Under the pieces are notes generated by a model, which saw nothing but the letters and a program-made list of their open reading frames with translations, had not been told where the DNA came from and searched no databases. This document shows, in pieces, positions 51,813-60,798 of a DNA stretch of 64,000 nucleotides; positions within the stretch are counted from its first letter, which is position 1; each line of letters begins with the position of its first letter. The stretch is from Bdellovibrionales bacterium (GTDB lineage Bacteria; Bdellovibrionota; UBA1018; CAIMNF01), in contig JAFEAO010000006.1 in assembly GCA_018266375.1 (NCBI GenBank), positions 124,001 through 188,000 on the forward strand. The letters run 5' to 3'. Both the position numbers and the translations under genes were made by a program.

Positions 51813-53563
51813 GCGCAGTGGTTGAATCCAAACCGCGTAAGCAGCTGGCGATCTTGGTCGTCCAGCTCGGCGATATCGAGGAGAGCTTTCGCTCCCTGAT
51901 GGCGCTCAAAGCGGTCAAACACCTTTATCCCGACACGAAAATCCACATCATCGCGCGTGCTGAAGCGGCCGCGCCGTTTAAGCGCGTGGATTGGATTGCA
52001 AGTGTCCTTGAGACGCCGAGGATCCCGCAAGGCTCAGACTCGGTTTCGACCGTCGCTCGTTGGATTGATTCCGCACTCCGTGAGACCTACGATTTATCCG
52101 TCAACTGGACCTGGTCGCCGACCTATAAGCGCATGGCTTCGATTTTGATGACGCTCGTTCCGGCGATGGTTAAATTCGGTGACGGGTTACGCGACGATCT
52201 TACTCACATATCTTATGATGCCTGGAGCATCTACCACCACGCTTGGGCCAATCCTTCAAGTGAAGTGGAACAGGACATTCACCCAACCGATATCATCACG
52301 ACTCAACTTTTGACCGCGCTTCAGATCCACGTCGGCGATCCGACACCGGAAGACGGAGTCTCCGCGGTGACTTCGCGCTATTTTTTCAAGATGATTTCAG
52401 CGGCTGCACCCGATGTGTGGTCAGCTCGCCCGAAAAATCTCAAGTGGACCGCGGTCCACTACGGGTCGCTCGGTGCGCGCGCCGAAGAGTTTATCGAGAT
52501 GGCTTTGCGCCGTCACCCGGATGTGGGCGTCGTTGTGCTCAACGAGACCGAAGTCGATCTCGACATCGAACATGATCGCGTGATCAATCTTTCGAGCCAA
52601 ACTCACTTTGATTCTTCGGTTCAAGTGCTCTCGCAATGTCAGTGGCTCCTCGCCGGCCAGACTCCGACCGTGGATCTCGCATCGTTGCTTAACACGCGTA
52701 TTTTTCAAGTCGTTCAAGGCGCGGGCCTTAAATGGATCGAGCAGGGTCCTTACGGTAACACCCATCTCGTTTGCCAGTTCGACGGCATTAACGGGGGAGA
52801 GTGGGAACCGGAAGTCGTCTATACCGTGTGGTCTCACGCGCAAAGCGAGTGGTTCCATAAAGGCAAAGTCACGCTTCGAGAGCATGCTGGGAACTTGGGT
52901 CTTCTTGATCCGGTCAGCGCTACCAAGATTTATCGTTCGCGCATCCGTGCCGCGACCGAAGGCGGTGGGGTGAGTTATGATCCGGTGTCGTTTGATCCGT
53001 CACAATCGGTGCTAACGACTTTCGATTCGTGGATGTATCGCATTCGCGGGCAGATGGCGCGTTCCTGGTTCTGCGGATGGATTCCGCCGGTCGAAGAAGA
53101 AACCAAAACGTTTAAGCTTAACCCCGAGCTCATTAAACGCATCCGTACGATGCAGGAGTCTCTCGGCGTGCTTAAGCGCATCGTCATGGAAGGCCGTGAC
53201 GTCGCGAAGTCGCTCACTCAGACTTCGAGCACGGTGCGTGCGACTTACTTGATGTCGGCCGAAGACCGCGAGCAGATCGAAGACTTCAGTAAGAAGCTTC
53301 TCGATATCGAGGTGCTGATCTCGCGAGTGATCCACGTTGAGCCGAGCTTACGCGGTTTTCTGAAGCTTTATCAAGGCATTATTAATAACCTGCGCGGTGA
53401 AACGATTCCGGAGATGTCGGCCGAGACGGTGCATGCGTTCGATCTCGCATTCGAAGGCATGGAACTCCTTGAGCAATACACTCGCGGCACGCTGGATCTT
53501 GCGAAGCCGAAGCCCGTCGCAGTCACTTCATCGGCGGTCGCGCCCCTAAAGATGAGACACTGA
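51809..53563 (+). CDS. GT9-like glycosyltransferase with C-terminal helical extension, 584 aa
   Basis: Residues 12-340 resemble family 9 (heptosyltransferase-type) transferases: an N-terminal Rossmann start LAILVVQLGDIEESFRSLMA followed by KHLYPDTKIHIIAR, a long middle part, then VHYGSLGA near 223 and LAGQTPTVDLASLL near 300, the GT9 donor block with D-x-x-SLL. The C-terminal 170 residues are helical (MQESLGVLKRIVMEGRD) and unlike ordinary heptosyltransferases, which have about 350 residues. Its place after fliD-fliS-TPR makes flagellin or flagellar sheath glycosylation plausible, as with Maf-type enzymes, though this is inference. Confidence 0.78.
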   Translation: MSAVVESKPRKQLAILVVQLGDIEESFRSLMALKAVKHLYPDTKIHIIARAEAAAPFKRVDWIASVLETPRIPQGSDSVSTVARWIDSALRETYDLSVNWTWSPTYKRMASILMTLVPAMVKFGDGLRDDLTHISYDAWSIYHHAWANPSSEVEQDIHPTDIITTQLLTALQIHVGDPTPEDGVSAVTSRYFFKMISAAAPDVWSARPKNLKWTAVHYGSLGARAEEFIEMALRRHPDVGVVVLNETEVDLDIEHDRVINLSSQTHFDSSVQVLSQCQWLLAGQTPTVDLASLLNTRIFQVVQGAGLKWIEQGPYGNTHLVCQFDGINGGEWEPEVVYTVWSHAQSEWFHKGKVTLREHAGNLGLLDPVSATKIYRSRIRAATEGGGVSYDPVSFDPSQSVLTTFDSWMYRIRGQMARSWFCGWIPPVEEETKTFKLNPELIKRIRTMQESLGVLKRIVMEGRDVAKSLTQTSSTVRATYLMSAEDREQIEDFSKKLLDIEVLISRVIHVEPSLRGFLKLYQGIINNLRGETIPEMSAETVHAFDLAFEGMELLEQYTRGTLDLAKPKPVAVTSSAVAPLKMRH

Positions 53564-53583
53564 ACTAAAATACTCGGCAAACT

Positions 53584-53605
53584 GAAACGCGGCATCTAGC
53601 GTTTC
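53584..53605. terminator. Possible bidirectional terminator between convergent genes
   Basis: GAAACGC (53584-53590) and GCGTTTC (53599-53605) form a perfect 7-bp stem with an 8-base loop between the GT9-like gene and the convergent barrel gene. T-runs are weak on both sides, so confidence is low. Confidence 0.35.
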
Positions 53606-53606
53606 C

Positions 53607-54971
53607 TTAAAATAAATATTTTCCCTCGAAGAACACGGCGCTGCGATCTTTGAGTGCGCCGAAGGTTTTGTTTTCGTTCCCGCCGTAGATGTCAGCGCCG
53701 GCCATGAGTTTTAAGTCTTCGATCACTTTGTAGCCCACGTTGGTGCGCAACAAGTAGTGGCTGTCCGATTCCAAGTAACCGACGAGGAACACTTCGCCCG
53801 TCCAATTGCTCGTATCGCTTGCGTAAGCAAATCGAAAAGTCACGCCGGGGTTAGTTTGATCCGGATAGTTCAAGATCAAGGCATTGTATCGACCAACCTG
53901 CTGCTGAATCGCAGAACTCACCGGATTGCCGTCATTGAAGGTGAGTGGGTCCTTATAATAGAGGTGATGACGGACCAAGAACTGGGCGGTGACTCGGAAA
54001 TCCATGAACACCGGCCGTTCGATGCCGATGACTGTATCCCAGTGCCAGGGCTCAACAAGTCCGAAAGAGACATCGCTGTCGGTTCCGTTGTCTGGCATGT
54101 GGAGCGCTGTTTCGATTCGGACGACTGAGGACTCGCCGACGTTAAACGAAGCGTCGCTTCCGAACGCGGTCTCCTGCGTGTGGAAAGCCTGAATGGTGTT
54201 CGCGACCTGATTGAGTTGATATTCCGGAAACGCCGAAGTCCCACGGAACGCGGAGATTGAAAAGTCAAACGAGGTGCCGAGGTATTGCAAGCGTGCGCCG
54301 CCTTGAACGTCTTCCGGATTGAAGTAACGTGAGTCCGGCGCATCTTTGACTAGAGTCAAGCCGGCTGGAAGAGTCGTATCCGGAATCAGCAAATGAATCT
54401 GCGGATAGCGTGCTTGAAACACTGCCTGCAAGTTCCACGGAGAGTCGCCTTTTTTGGGTGTAAAGCTCACACTTAAAGAGAGGTCACCGCGACGGCGAAG
54501 TTCGTCGTCCGGCACGTAGAAGGTATAATCTTTTGCCGTAAAATAATCGGTGGGGTTGATGCCGTCGGATTTTCCCCAAGGGATGATGAGTTGGCCCGCG
54601 CGGATTTCCCATCCCGGTTTTTGATAGGTGAGGTAGGCCTCGCGTACGTCGGCTTTGCCTATGACGTTGTTCAGGTCGTTTAGGCTCTTAAAAAATAAAT
54701 TGGCGGCAAGCACGCCCTTTGCCGACCATTGATCGTTGATCTTGGCTTCGACCTCGGGCCAGAACGAAAGACTGCTTTGCAGGAGTTCGCCCTGATACGG
54801 TCCTTGCGTGTAAATGTATTGATCGGTAAAGGCCTTGCCGTGAAACGACCACTCGATCGGGTTGTTCTTGGTGGTTTTGGCAAAAGCGGGCCCGCACACG
54901 AATCCTGCGACTAAAATCGCGAGTGCTAGGGTGGCCCGGATCGCCCGTCCGGACGGCAACGCTTTCGACAA
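53607..54971 (-). CDS. DUF1302-like outer-membrane protein, 454 aa
   Basis: A signal peptide (cut near AFA, residue 31) precedes a long beta-rich protein with alternating aromatic and polar residues and an end in FEGKYLF, the C-terminal Phe of outer-membrane barrels. The block ADVREAYLTYQKPGWEIRAG, then QLIIPWGKSDGINP, is typical of DUF1302 proteins (R-x-G-x-Q-x-x-x-W-G). The TTG start is right after the LolA-like stop, with AAGGTG six bases upstream. Last gene of the four-gene operon. In other bacteria such barrels sit with RND or ABC permeases for lipid or steroid transport. Confidence 0.84.
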   Translation of the reverse strand: MSKALPSGRAIRATLALAILVAGFVCGPAFAKTTKNNPIEWSFHGKAFTDQYIYTQGPYQGELLQSSLSFWPEVEAKINDQWSAKGVLAANLFFKSLNDLNNVIGKADVREAYLTYQKPGWEIRAGQLIIPWGKSDGINPTDYFTAKDYTFYVPDDELRRRGDLSLSVSFTPKKGDSPWNLQAVFQARYPQIHLLIPDTTLPAGLTLVKDAPDSRYFNPEDVQGGARLQYLGTSFDFSISAFRGTSAFPEYQLNQVANTIQAFHTQETAFGSDASFNVGESSVVRIETALHMPDNGTDSDVSFGLVEPWHWDTVIGIERPVFMDFRVTAQFLVRHHLYYKDPLTFNDGNPVSSAIQQQVGRYNALILNYPDQTNPGVTFRFAYASDTSNWTGEVFLVGYLESDSHYLLRTNVGYKVIEDLKLMAGADIYGGNENKTFGALKDRSAVFFEGKYLF

Positions 54972-55784
54972 TTAGTTCACCTTTTGCAGGTTTTGCTGAG
55001 TAAAGACCGAGTTCGGGATGTCGCCGGTGACTTTTACCCCGCTGAATTGGAGTTTGGTCAGTTCGCCCGTCTTTACGTTTTCAATTTGAAGGTAATCGGC
55101 ATGCCATTTGTTTTTAGCGGCATCCACTTTGTGAATCTGGCCGGCTTCAAGTTTTTTGAAGAGCGCGCCGTCAATCCCGGTGTATTCGGCTTTCACGAGC
55201 ATGAAGTTGTCGAGGCGGACCCAAACGATGGATTTGGAATAACCGGTACGATCTTTGACGTCTTCGTTTGCGGGTGTCGACTCGATTACCGCGCACTTCA
55301 CGGTCTTAGAGTCCGCGGTCGGGCACGCTTCTTCGCGAAGTTTCTTGTATTCGTAGTCGCTCACGTGCGGAGTGGCGATATCCGAGTAGCTGAACGCCGA
55401 ACCCATGAACGAGCCACTTTGTTGTTGAGTCTCGACACGGCGGATTTTTTTAAAGTTCGGAAGATAGAGGAGAACATCGTTCTTCCCGCCGTCGTTTTCG
55501 ATGATCAAGATGCCTTCGTTGCGGACTTCGGCCGGAGCATGGAACCGCGTGAAAGTTTTATTGTGGACTCTGTCGTCGCTGAGTTTACGTTGGATCGTGA
55601 AGTCCTTGATTTTCTCCGCTTGGCCTTTTGCTCCTGTCGTGAGCTTGGCTTGTGCTTCCATCTGGGCCAGGTTACGAGCCGCCTCATTTTTGACCATGAT
55701 GTCGCGGGCAGCGGCGTCGGTCGCGAGCGCCGAGTGAGAGTGGGTGAGTGCTAATATTGCAAGGATCATTAACGGTTTATTCAT
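54972..55784 (-). CDS. LolA-like outer-membrane lipoprotein-sorting family protein
   Basis: About 270 residues from the ATG at 55784, with GGAGG upstream; the start lies inside the last codons of the permease gene. Signal peptide MNKPLMILAILALTHSHSALA, then a LolA/LppX-type fold with IENDGGKNDVLLYLPNFKKI and GSFMGSAFSYSDIAT, a block typical of COG2834-type lipoprotein-sorting proteins. It probably carries a lipid or lipoprotein through the periplasm between the permease and the barrel. The Cys pair CPTADSKTVKC could form a disulfide. Confidence 0.86.
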   Translation of the reverse strand: MNKPLMILAILALTHSHSALATDAAARDIMVKNEAARNLAQMEAQAKLTTGAKGQAEKIKDFTIQRKLSDDRVHNKTFTRFHAPAEVRNEGILIIENDGGKNDVLLYLPNFKKIRRVETQQQSGSFMGSAFSYSDIATPHVSDYEYKKLREEACPTADSKTVKCAVIESTPANEDVKDRTGYSKSIVWVRLDNFMLVKAEYTGIDGALFKKLEAGQIHKVDAAKNKWHADYLQIENVKTGELTKLQFSGVKVTGDIPNSVFTQQNLQKVN

Positions 55785-58374
55785 AATCGAGTGCCTCCAA
55801 AATTTCAGTTTTTGCCGCACGACGTGCCGGCAGTAAGCCCGCAATCGCCGCGACCCCAACGCCCGTCCAGATGGTCGTCCATACGGATGCGCGTGGGAAG
55901 TAAAAGTCAACAATCCAGCCCAGTGTCGAGCTCAAGGTAAAGGTCACGAACAATCGACCGACGTAAACGCCGAGCACAACCGCGATGATCGCGCCAAAAA
56001 AACCTTGAAGCACGGCTTCGATCAAGATCATGTTCGAGATCTGACTTTGTGTGGAGCCGATCGCCCGCAGCATTCCGATTTCGCGTTTGCGTTCCATCAC
56101 CGAGATCAAGAGCGTGTTCAAGAGTCCAAGTAGGCCGACGAGCAAAGCGATGAACTCGATCGCCTTGGTGTAGGCAAATGTTTTTTCGATCATCGTATGC
56201 ATTTCGTTTTTGAATTCGGCGTTTGAGACTACCACGAGGTTCCACTTGCGACCGAGCTCTCGATCGATCGTCGAGCGCAACTCTTCGACCGAGTGGCCGT
56301 CGGCGGCGTTGATAAAGAAGCCGGTGACGAGCGAATCCTTCCAATACTTTTTGTACTGGGCTCGATCCATGTAGATCACGCCCTCGGGAGATGCAAAGTC
56401 GGTGAGCATACCGATGATTTTAAACGGGATCGCACCTGAAGGAGTATCGAGTGGTACGGTTTGACCCACGTGGTAGCCCTGCTTGGTCAAAAACTGGGAG
56501 GTTACGATCATGCGAGGTTCGTCCGTATCGTAGAGCTCTTTCGCGGTCTCGATGCGATCTGCGTTTTTAATGTCGAACATCTGATATTCATAAAAATCCG
56601 CGAAGTGATCAAATGCCTTGATGCGCATGTGCTTGCCGTTGTGTTGGAAGTGCACGATGCGCGAGCCGGTTCCGCGGCCTGGGCCGATCGCCTTCACGCC
56701 TGGAATTTTGAGAAGGTCGGCTTCGACTTCTTCTTTGAGCGGCTGGACGTCGGCGGTGATGAGTTTACCGTTTGAAGTCACCATGAGATCGGCGACAAAC
56801 ACGCCGTTGATCCACTTCATGGTCGTGTCGTGGAAGCTGGTTCTAACCGTCGCAATCATCATGACGAGGAAGAGACCTACCAAGAGAGCCATGACGTTCG
56901 AGGCCGTGCGTTTACGTGAACGCACGAGGTTTTCTTGCGCTAGGCGGAATACCGGTGACGATAGCCCGCGAGTGAGTTTGCGCAAAGACCGGATCAGAAT
57001 GAACACCAAGAACGGTCCGAATAGAGCCGAGCCGAGAACTGCCGCACCTTTGTTGTAGAGATCAAATCCGATCCAAATTTTTTCCCAGCGTCCCGACATT
57101 GAGAACGTCATCACGACCAGCATCACAAAACCGATAATCACGCTCAGGTGACCGCGTTTGACGTCAGCGTCGGTTTGGTTTTCTTGGTGCTTTTTCATTG
57201 ACTCAAGCGGGTGCACTTTTGCCGCTCGCAAAGCAGGAATCAGGGCCGCGAAAATCGCCGCAACCGTCCCCATCACCAAAGTAAAAATAAAGAGCTGCGG
57301 AGTGAACTCAAGCTTAGTGACCTGGATTTGGGTTTGAATCTGCGCGCCCACGGAAGCGGTGACTTCGTTCACAAGCTTTTCGGCAAGCACGCGGCCGCCC
57401 AGACAACCGAGGAGCGATCCGACTGACCCCACGACAAAAACTTCAACCACGAACATCGTCACCATCGAGAACCGAGTCGCGCCCAAAGCTCTAAGCGTGC
57501 CGATCTCTTTGCGTTGCTCGGCGACCGACACCGAGATCGAGTTAATCACGAGGAAAAGTCCGACGAGTAAGGCCAAGGTACTAAAGAAGGTGAGCACCAC
57601 TTGATATGAGGTCAACATGCGCTCGGTTTGTTCGGACTGAGCACCCGGGGTCTCGATTGTAAAGCCCGGGCCGAGGTTCTTTTCGATCGCTGCACGAACC
57701 GTTTCAACGTCAGCATCCTTAGTCGGCACTACGTCGATCCGGTCGATTTTATTTTCTTTACCGAACATCACGCGTGCGCCGTCGATGTCCATGATCGCAA
57801 GCGAGCCACCATAGGCCTTAGCGGCGCCTTCCGGTTCAAGCAACCCGCGAATGGTAAATGTCTTTACGCCGAGCGCGGTCGCGAGCTGGATTTTATCGTC
57901 GAGCTTGAGCCCGCGCTTTTGAGCTTGCGCAATCGTAATGACGATACTGTCCGGCTGGTTCAAAAAGGTGAGGGGGTCGTCGATGATCCTCTGGTCGGTG
58001 GCTTTGTACGAGCGCACCGATGTTTCTTGGAGCAAGTCGACTCCCATGATATTGAGCCCGTCGGACGATTCCTTCGCGCCTTCGAAGAACGCGCGTGCCT
58101 CGATCATCGGCACGGCGTACTTTACACCCGGGGTAGTTCGAATGACTTCTTGCTTTGACTCATCGAAGCCCGCGGGCCCGGCAGTGACGGAGAGTTTGGC
58201 CTTGCCCGAGATCGATTCGATCGACTCGCGCATCGAGTTTTTAGTGGAATGGTTAATGATCGCGATCGCGACAAAGAGCGAGATTCCGATTGCCACGCCC
58301 AACGTCGTTAAAATAAAACGCGAAGGTTTATGCTTCAGATTGCGAATGCGGAGAAGGCGGAACAAATTCCACAT
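55777..58374 (-). CDS. ABC transporter permease with two FtsX domains (YbbP/LolE-type)
   Basis: An 865-residue inner-membrane protein. An N-terminal anchor helix (LTTLGVAIGISLFVAIAI) is followed by a large periplasmic MacB-type domain. The first FtsX block (LLVGLFLVINSISVSVAEQ, RKEIGTLRALGATRF, near residues 268-300) follows, then a second half with its own periplasmic domain and a last FtsX block (LLGLLNTLLISVMER, KREIGMLRAIGS, near 740-770). The tandem structure is as in YbbP-like permeases, about 800-850 residues. It begins one base before the ATPase stop (TGATG) and overlaps the LolA-like gene by 8. Energy-driven export of lipids or lipoproteins is likely. Confidence 0.92.
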   Translation of the reverse strand: MWNLFRLLRIRNLKHKPSRFILTTLGVAIGISLFVAIAIINHSTKNSMRESIESISGKAKLSVTAGPAGFDESKQEVIRTTPGVKYAVPMIEARAFFEGAKESSDGLNIMGVDLLQETSVRSYKATDQRIIDDPLTFLNQPDSIVITIAQAQKRGLKLDDKIQLATALGVKTFTIRGLLEPEGAAKAYGGSLAIMDIDGARVMFGKENKIDRIDVVPTKDADVETVRAAIEKNLGPGFTIETPGAQSEQTERMLTSYQVVLTFFSTLALLVGLFLVINSISVSVAEQRKEIGTLRALGATRFSMVTMFVVEVFVVGSVGSLLGCLGGRVLAEKLVNEVTASVGAQIQTQIQVTKLEFTPQLFIFTLVMGTVAAIFAALIPALRAAKVHPLESMKKHQENQTDADVKRGHLSVIIGFVMLVVMTFSMSGRWEKIWIGFDLYNKGAAVLGSALFGPFLVFILIRSLRKLTRGLSSPVFRLAQENLVRSRKRTASNVMALLVGLFLVMMIATVRTSFHDTTMKWINGVFVADLMVTSNGKLITADVQPLKEEVEADLLKIPGVKAIGPGRGTGSRIVHFQHNGKHMRIKAFDHFADFYEYQMFDIKNADRIETAKELYDTDEPRMIVTSQFLTKQGYHVGQTVPLDTPSGAIPFKIIGMLTDFASPEGVIYMDRAQYKKYWKDSLVTGFFINAADGHSVEELRSTIDRELGRKWNLVVVSNAEFKNEMHTMIEKTFAYTKAIEFIALLVGLLGLLNTLLISVMERKREIGMLRAIGSTQSQISNMILIEAVLQGFFGAIIAVVLGVYVGRLFVTFTLSSTLGWIVDFYFPRASVWTTIWTGVGVAAIAGLLPARRAAKTEILEALDYE

Positions 58375-59060
58375 CAGTTGTTCACAGCCTCGTCAGACTC
58401 GATGTTGCCGTCGCGAACACGGATCAAGCGCGTTCCAAACGAGGCCGCTTTCGGATCGTGGGTCACCATCACGATGGTCTTGCCTTGATCTTCAGCCATC
58501 GACCGTAAAACGCCCAAAACCGATTCACCCGTCTTCGAGTCCAAGTTCCCGGTCGGTTCGTCGGCGAGAATCATCAGTGGATTCGACACCAGTGCGCGGC
58601 AAATCGCAACCCGCTGCATCTCGCCGCCCGAGAGTTGATCCGGGGTGTGGGTCAAGCGATGGCCGAGACCGATTTTTTTGAGCAACTCGACCGCGCGCGG
58701 TTCGATATCCTTCATCACCTTTTTATCAAGCAACATCGGGAGCGCCACGTTCTCCACCGCTGTCAACGTGGGGAGTAAGTTAAAAAACTGGAAAATGAAA
58801 CCGAGGTGACGACGACGGAAGATCGAGAGCTTTTCGTCGTTCATCCGGTCGATCGCTTGCCCGTTCAAGATCACCGAGCCCGCAGTCGGACGATCAAGAC
58901 CGCCGAGCAGGTGCAAGAGCGTGCTCTTTCCTGAGCCCGACGGACCCATGATGGTCACGAACTGACCTTTTTGGATTTCGAGATCCACGCCCTTCAATGC
59001 TTCGACGGCGTGACCTCCCTGAGAGTAGGTTTTTTTCAGACTTTTAACGGTGAAAAGCAT
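58374..59060 (-). CDS. LolD/MacB-type ABC transporter ATPase
   Basis: A 228-residue ATPase: Walker [10 protein letters not shown] near residue 39, Q loop [14 protein letters not shown] near 88, signature [15 protein letters not shown] near 141 and Walker [13 protein letters not shown] near 164, with His in VTHDPKAA. Length and the signature context are those of LolD/YbbA proteins. First gene of the four-gene operon on the minus strand. The stop overlaps the permease start as TGATG. It powers the FtsX-type permease. Confidence 0.95.
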   Translation of the reverse strand: MLFTVKSLKKTYSQGGHAVEALKGVDLEIQKGQFVTIMGPSGSGKSTLLHLLGGLDRPTAGSVILNGQAIDRMNDEKLSIFRRRHLGFIFQFFNLLPTLTAVENVALPMLLDKKVMKDIEPRAVELLKKIGLGHRLTHTPDQLSGGEMQRVAICRALVSNPLMILADEPTGNLDSKTGESVLGVLRSMAEDQGKTIVMVTHDPKAASFGTRLIRVRDGNIESDEAVNN

Positions 59061-59102
59061 GCATTAAGAATCGCATACATTCCAAAGTGGGACACCAAGT
59101 AT

Positions 59103-59912
59103 TTAGCGCGTGCAGTGAGGTGCGATCCCGGATCGACGCGCCTGTTCGTACTTCGAAAGGTTCTCCGCCATGTGGTCTTGCAGCGCTCTGATACGCGTGT
59201 CGTTGGCGGGGTGGGTAGACATCCATTCCGGCGGAGCTTTGCCGCCTGAAGCGGCTTTCATGTTGTTCCAGAGTTCAACGCTTTGACGTGGGTCAAAACC
59301 TGCACGCGACATGAGGTCGAGGCCGATCAAATCGGCTTCACTCTCGTCAGCCCGACCGTACGGGAGGAGTACTCCGTATTGAGCGCCGAGACCCAAGCCT
59401 GCCGCGATCATCTGTTTGGTCGAGCCGCTGGATTTGCCGGCGAGGATTTCGGTGAGAATGGCTGTCCCGCCTTGTGTGATTAACCCTTGAGATACGCGTG
59501 AGGCTCCGTGCTTCGCGATCACGTGGCCGACTTCGTGGCCGAGTACCGCCGCCAGTTGCGCGTCGGTTTTCGCGACCGGCAAAATTCCGGTGTGAACTCC
59601 GATTTTACCGCCCGGAAGCGCGAATGCGTTCGCGGTGTTGTCCTTGAAGACGACGATTTCCCAGGTGATGTTGCCGAGTTGAGCTTTACTCGCGCTCACG
59701 ATCGCATTGGCGACGCATTTTACGTAATTGTTGGTCGCCAGGTCGGTTTCAACCGGTGTTTCTTTTTTCATCTGATCGAAAGATTGGGCGCCCATTTGAT
59801 TCATTTCGGAATCAGAGACCAAAAGAAGCTGATGACGTCCGGTGGGTGTGGTCGCGCAAGCGGCGACGATCAAAGTGAGAATCACGGTTGGGAAGATAGA
59901 AATGTTTTTCAT
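59103..59912 (-). CDS. M48-family metalloprotease lipoprotein
   Basis: About 269 residues from the ATG at 59912. A lipobox VAAC ends the signal (MKNISIFPTVILTLIVAAC). The M48 zinc site HEVGHVIAKHG is near residue 130, and the third ligand Glu in DESEADLIGLDLM is near 195. It resembles outer-membrane quality-control proteases such as BepA or LoiP. It has no TPR domain. It lies 42 bases before the ABC transporter operon on the same strand and may belong to it, a natural place for envelope quality control. Confidence 0.92.
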   Translation of the reverse strand: MKNISIFPTVILTLIVAACATTPTGRHQLLLVSDSEMNQMGAQSFDQMKKETPVETDLATNNYVKCVANAIVSASKAQLGNITWEIVVFKDNTANAFALPGGKIGVHTGILPVAKTDAQLAAVLGHEVGHVIAKHGASRVSQGLITQGGTAILTEILAGKSSGSTKQMIAAGLGLGAQYGVLLPYGRADESEADLIGLDLMSRAGFDPRQSVELWNNMKAASGGKAPPEWMSTHPANDTRIRALQDHMAENLSKYEQARRSGIAPHCTR

Positions 59913-60093
59913 GGAATGAGCGTACCACAAGCTTTGAAAAAAGCACGTTCCTGAAAATGTGGCACTTTAGGGCACGGAAGTGGCGGATTGAATTTGTCAC
60001 TTTTCAAACGAATTAAATTTAAATTCGATTTATTTAAAAATATATATTGGACACTGCCGTGTTTAGTCTTTAAAAAATAAGCAGGATGGACTT

Positions 60094-60798
60094 ATGCTTA
60101 AACTACTGCTCTTAGCCTCTTTATTGCATTTTCCAGTGAGCGCACATGCTGACGATGTGATCACGCACATCGGATCAATGCTTGAGCAAGCGATTCGAGT
60201 CGAAGCCAACAATGGTAACAAGAGTAACGGTAAGTTTTTGAAGAAGACCCAGAAGATGCTGAATACGGCGCAATTTCTCTGGGGTATCGAACAAGGTTGC
60301 GAAAAAGGGTCGAAAAATACTATGGCCTATGTGCCCGTAGTGGATGCGCGTAAATCTTCCCGACTTGTCTATGTTTGCCGGTTGGCCATGGATGCTTTGG
60401 ATCAAGATCAGTTGAGCCACGTCATCCTGCACGAACTCGCGCATCTTCAAGGCGTGACCGACGAGAGTCAGGCAAATTTCGTCGCCGATCGCGTGTTTGC
60501 CGATTGTGGCATGGTAAATCCGTTCTTATTCAAGGACTTCAAAGACGCTTTGAACTTTCAGTTGAAAATCGAACCCGGCCACGAAAAAGACGTTGAAGCG
60601 ATTCTCAGTACTCCCGAAATTTTGGAATATGTGATGAATACCGCGAAGAAGAAAAATCTTTGGTCCGAAGCCGACCAAGCATGGCTTTTTGAGTCTTACC
60701 CTGACCAGGCCAGATCGGATCATGCATCTTCCAAGCACGTCTTTTTCGAACTTGGCCCGATTATTCTACACAAGACGCGAGTTCTCAGTAACGATTAA
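60094..60798 (+). CDS. Exported HExxH metallopeptidase-like protein, 234 aa
   Basis: A signal peptide (MLKLLLLASLLHFPVSAHA) precedes a mature part with a zinc-protease-type site VILHELAHLQGVTDESQAN (HExxHxxGxxD) near residue 110. The distance to the Asp suits an aspzincin- or snapalysin-like zincin, but other zincins are possible. Cys near GIEQGCEKG, VYVCRLAM and FADCGM may be paired. I do not recognise the family. It is convergent with another exported HExxH protein gene, which it overlaps by 4 bases. Confidence 0.78.
   Translation: MLKLLLLASLLHFPVSAHADDVITHIGSMLEQAIRVEANNGNKSNGKFLKKTQKMLNTAQFLWGIEQGCEKGSKNTMAYVPVVDARKSSRLVYVCRLAMDALDQDQLSHVILHELAHLQGVTDESQANFVADRVFADCGMVNPFLFKDFKDALNFQLKIEPGHEKDVEAILSTPEILEYVMNTAKKKNLWSEADQAWLFESYPDQARSDHASSKHVFFELGPIILHKTRVLSND

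Noticed and set aside
59971-59986. GGGCACGGAAGTGGC with GG-N10-GC, like a sigma-54 site, before the gene at 60094
   Set aside because: Loses key T residues of both boxes and sits about 100 bases from the ATG; weaker than the three sites I report.
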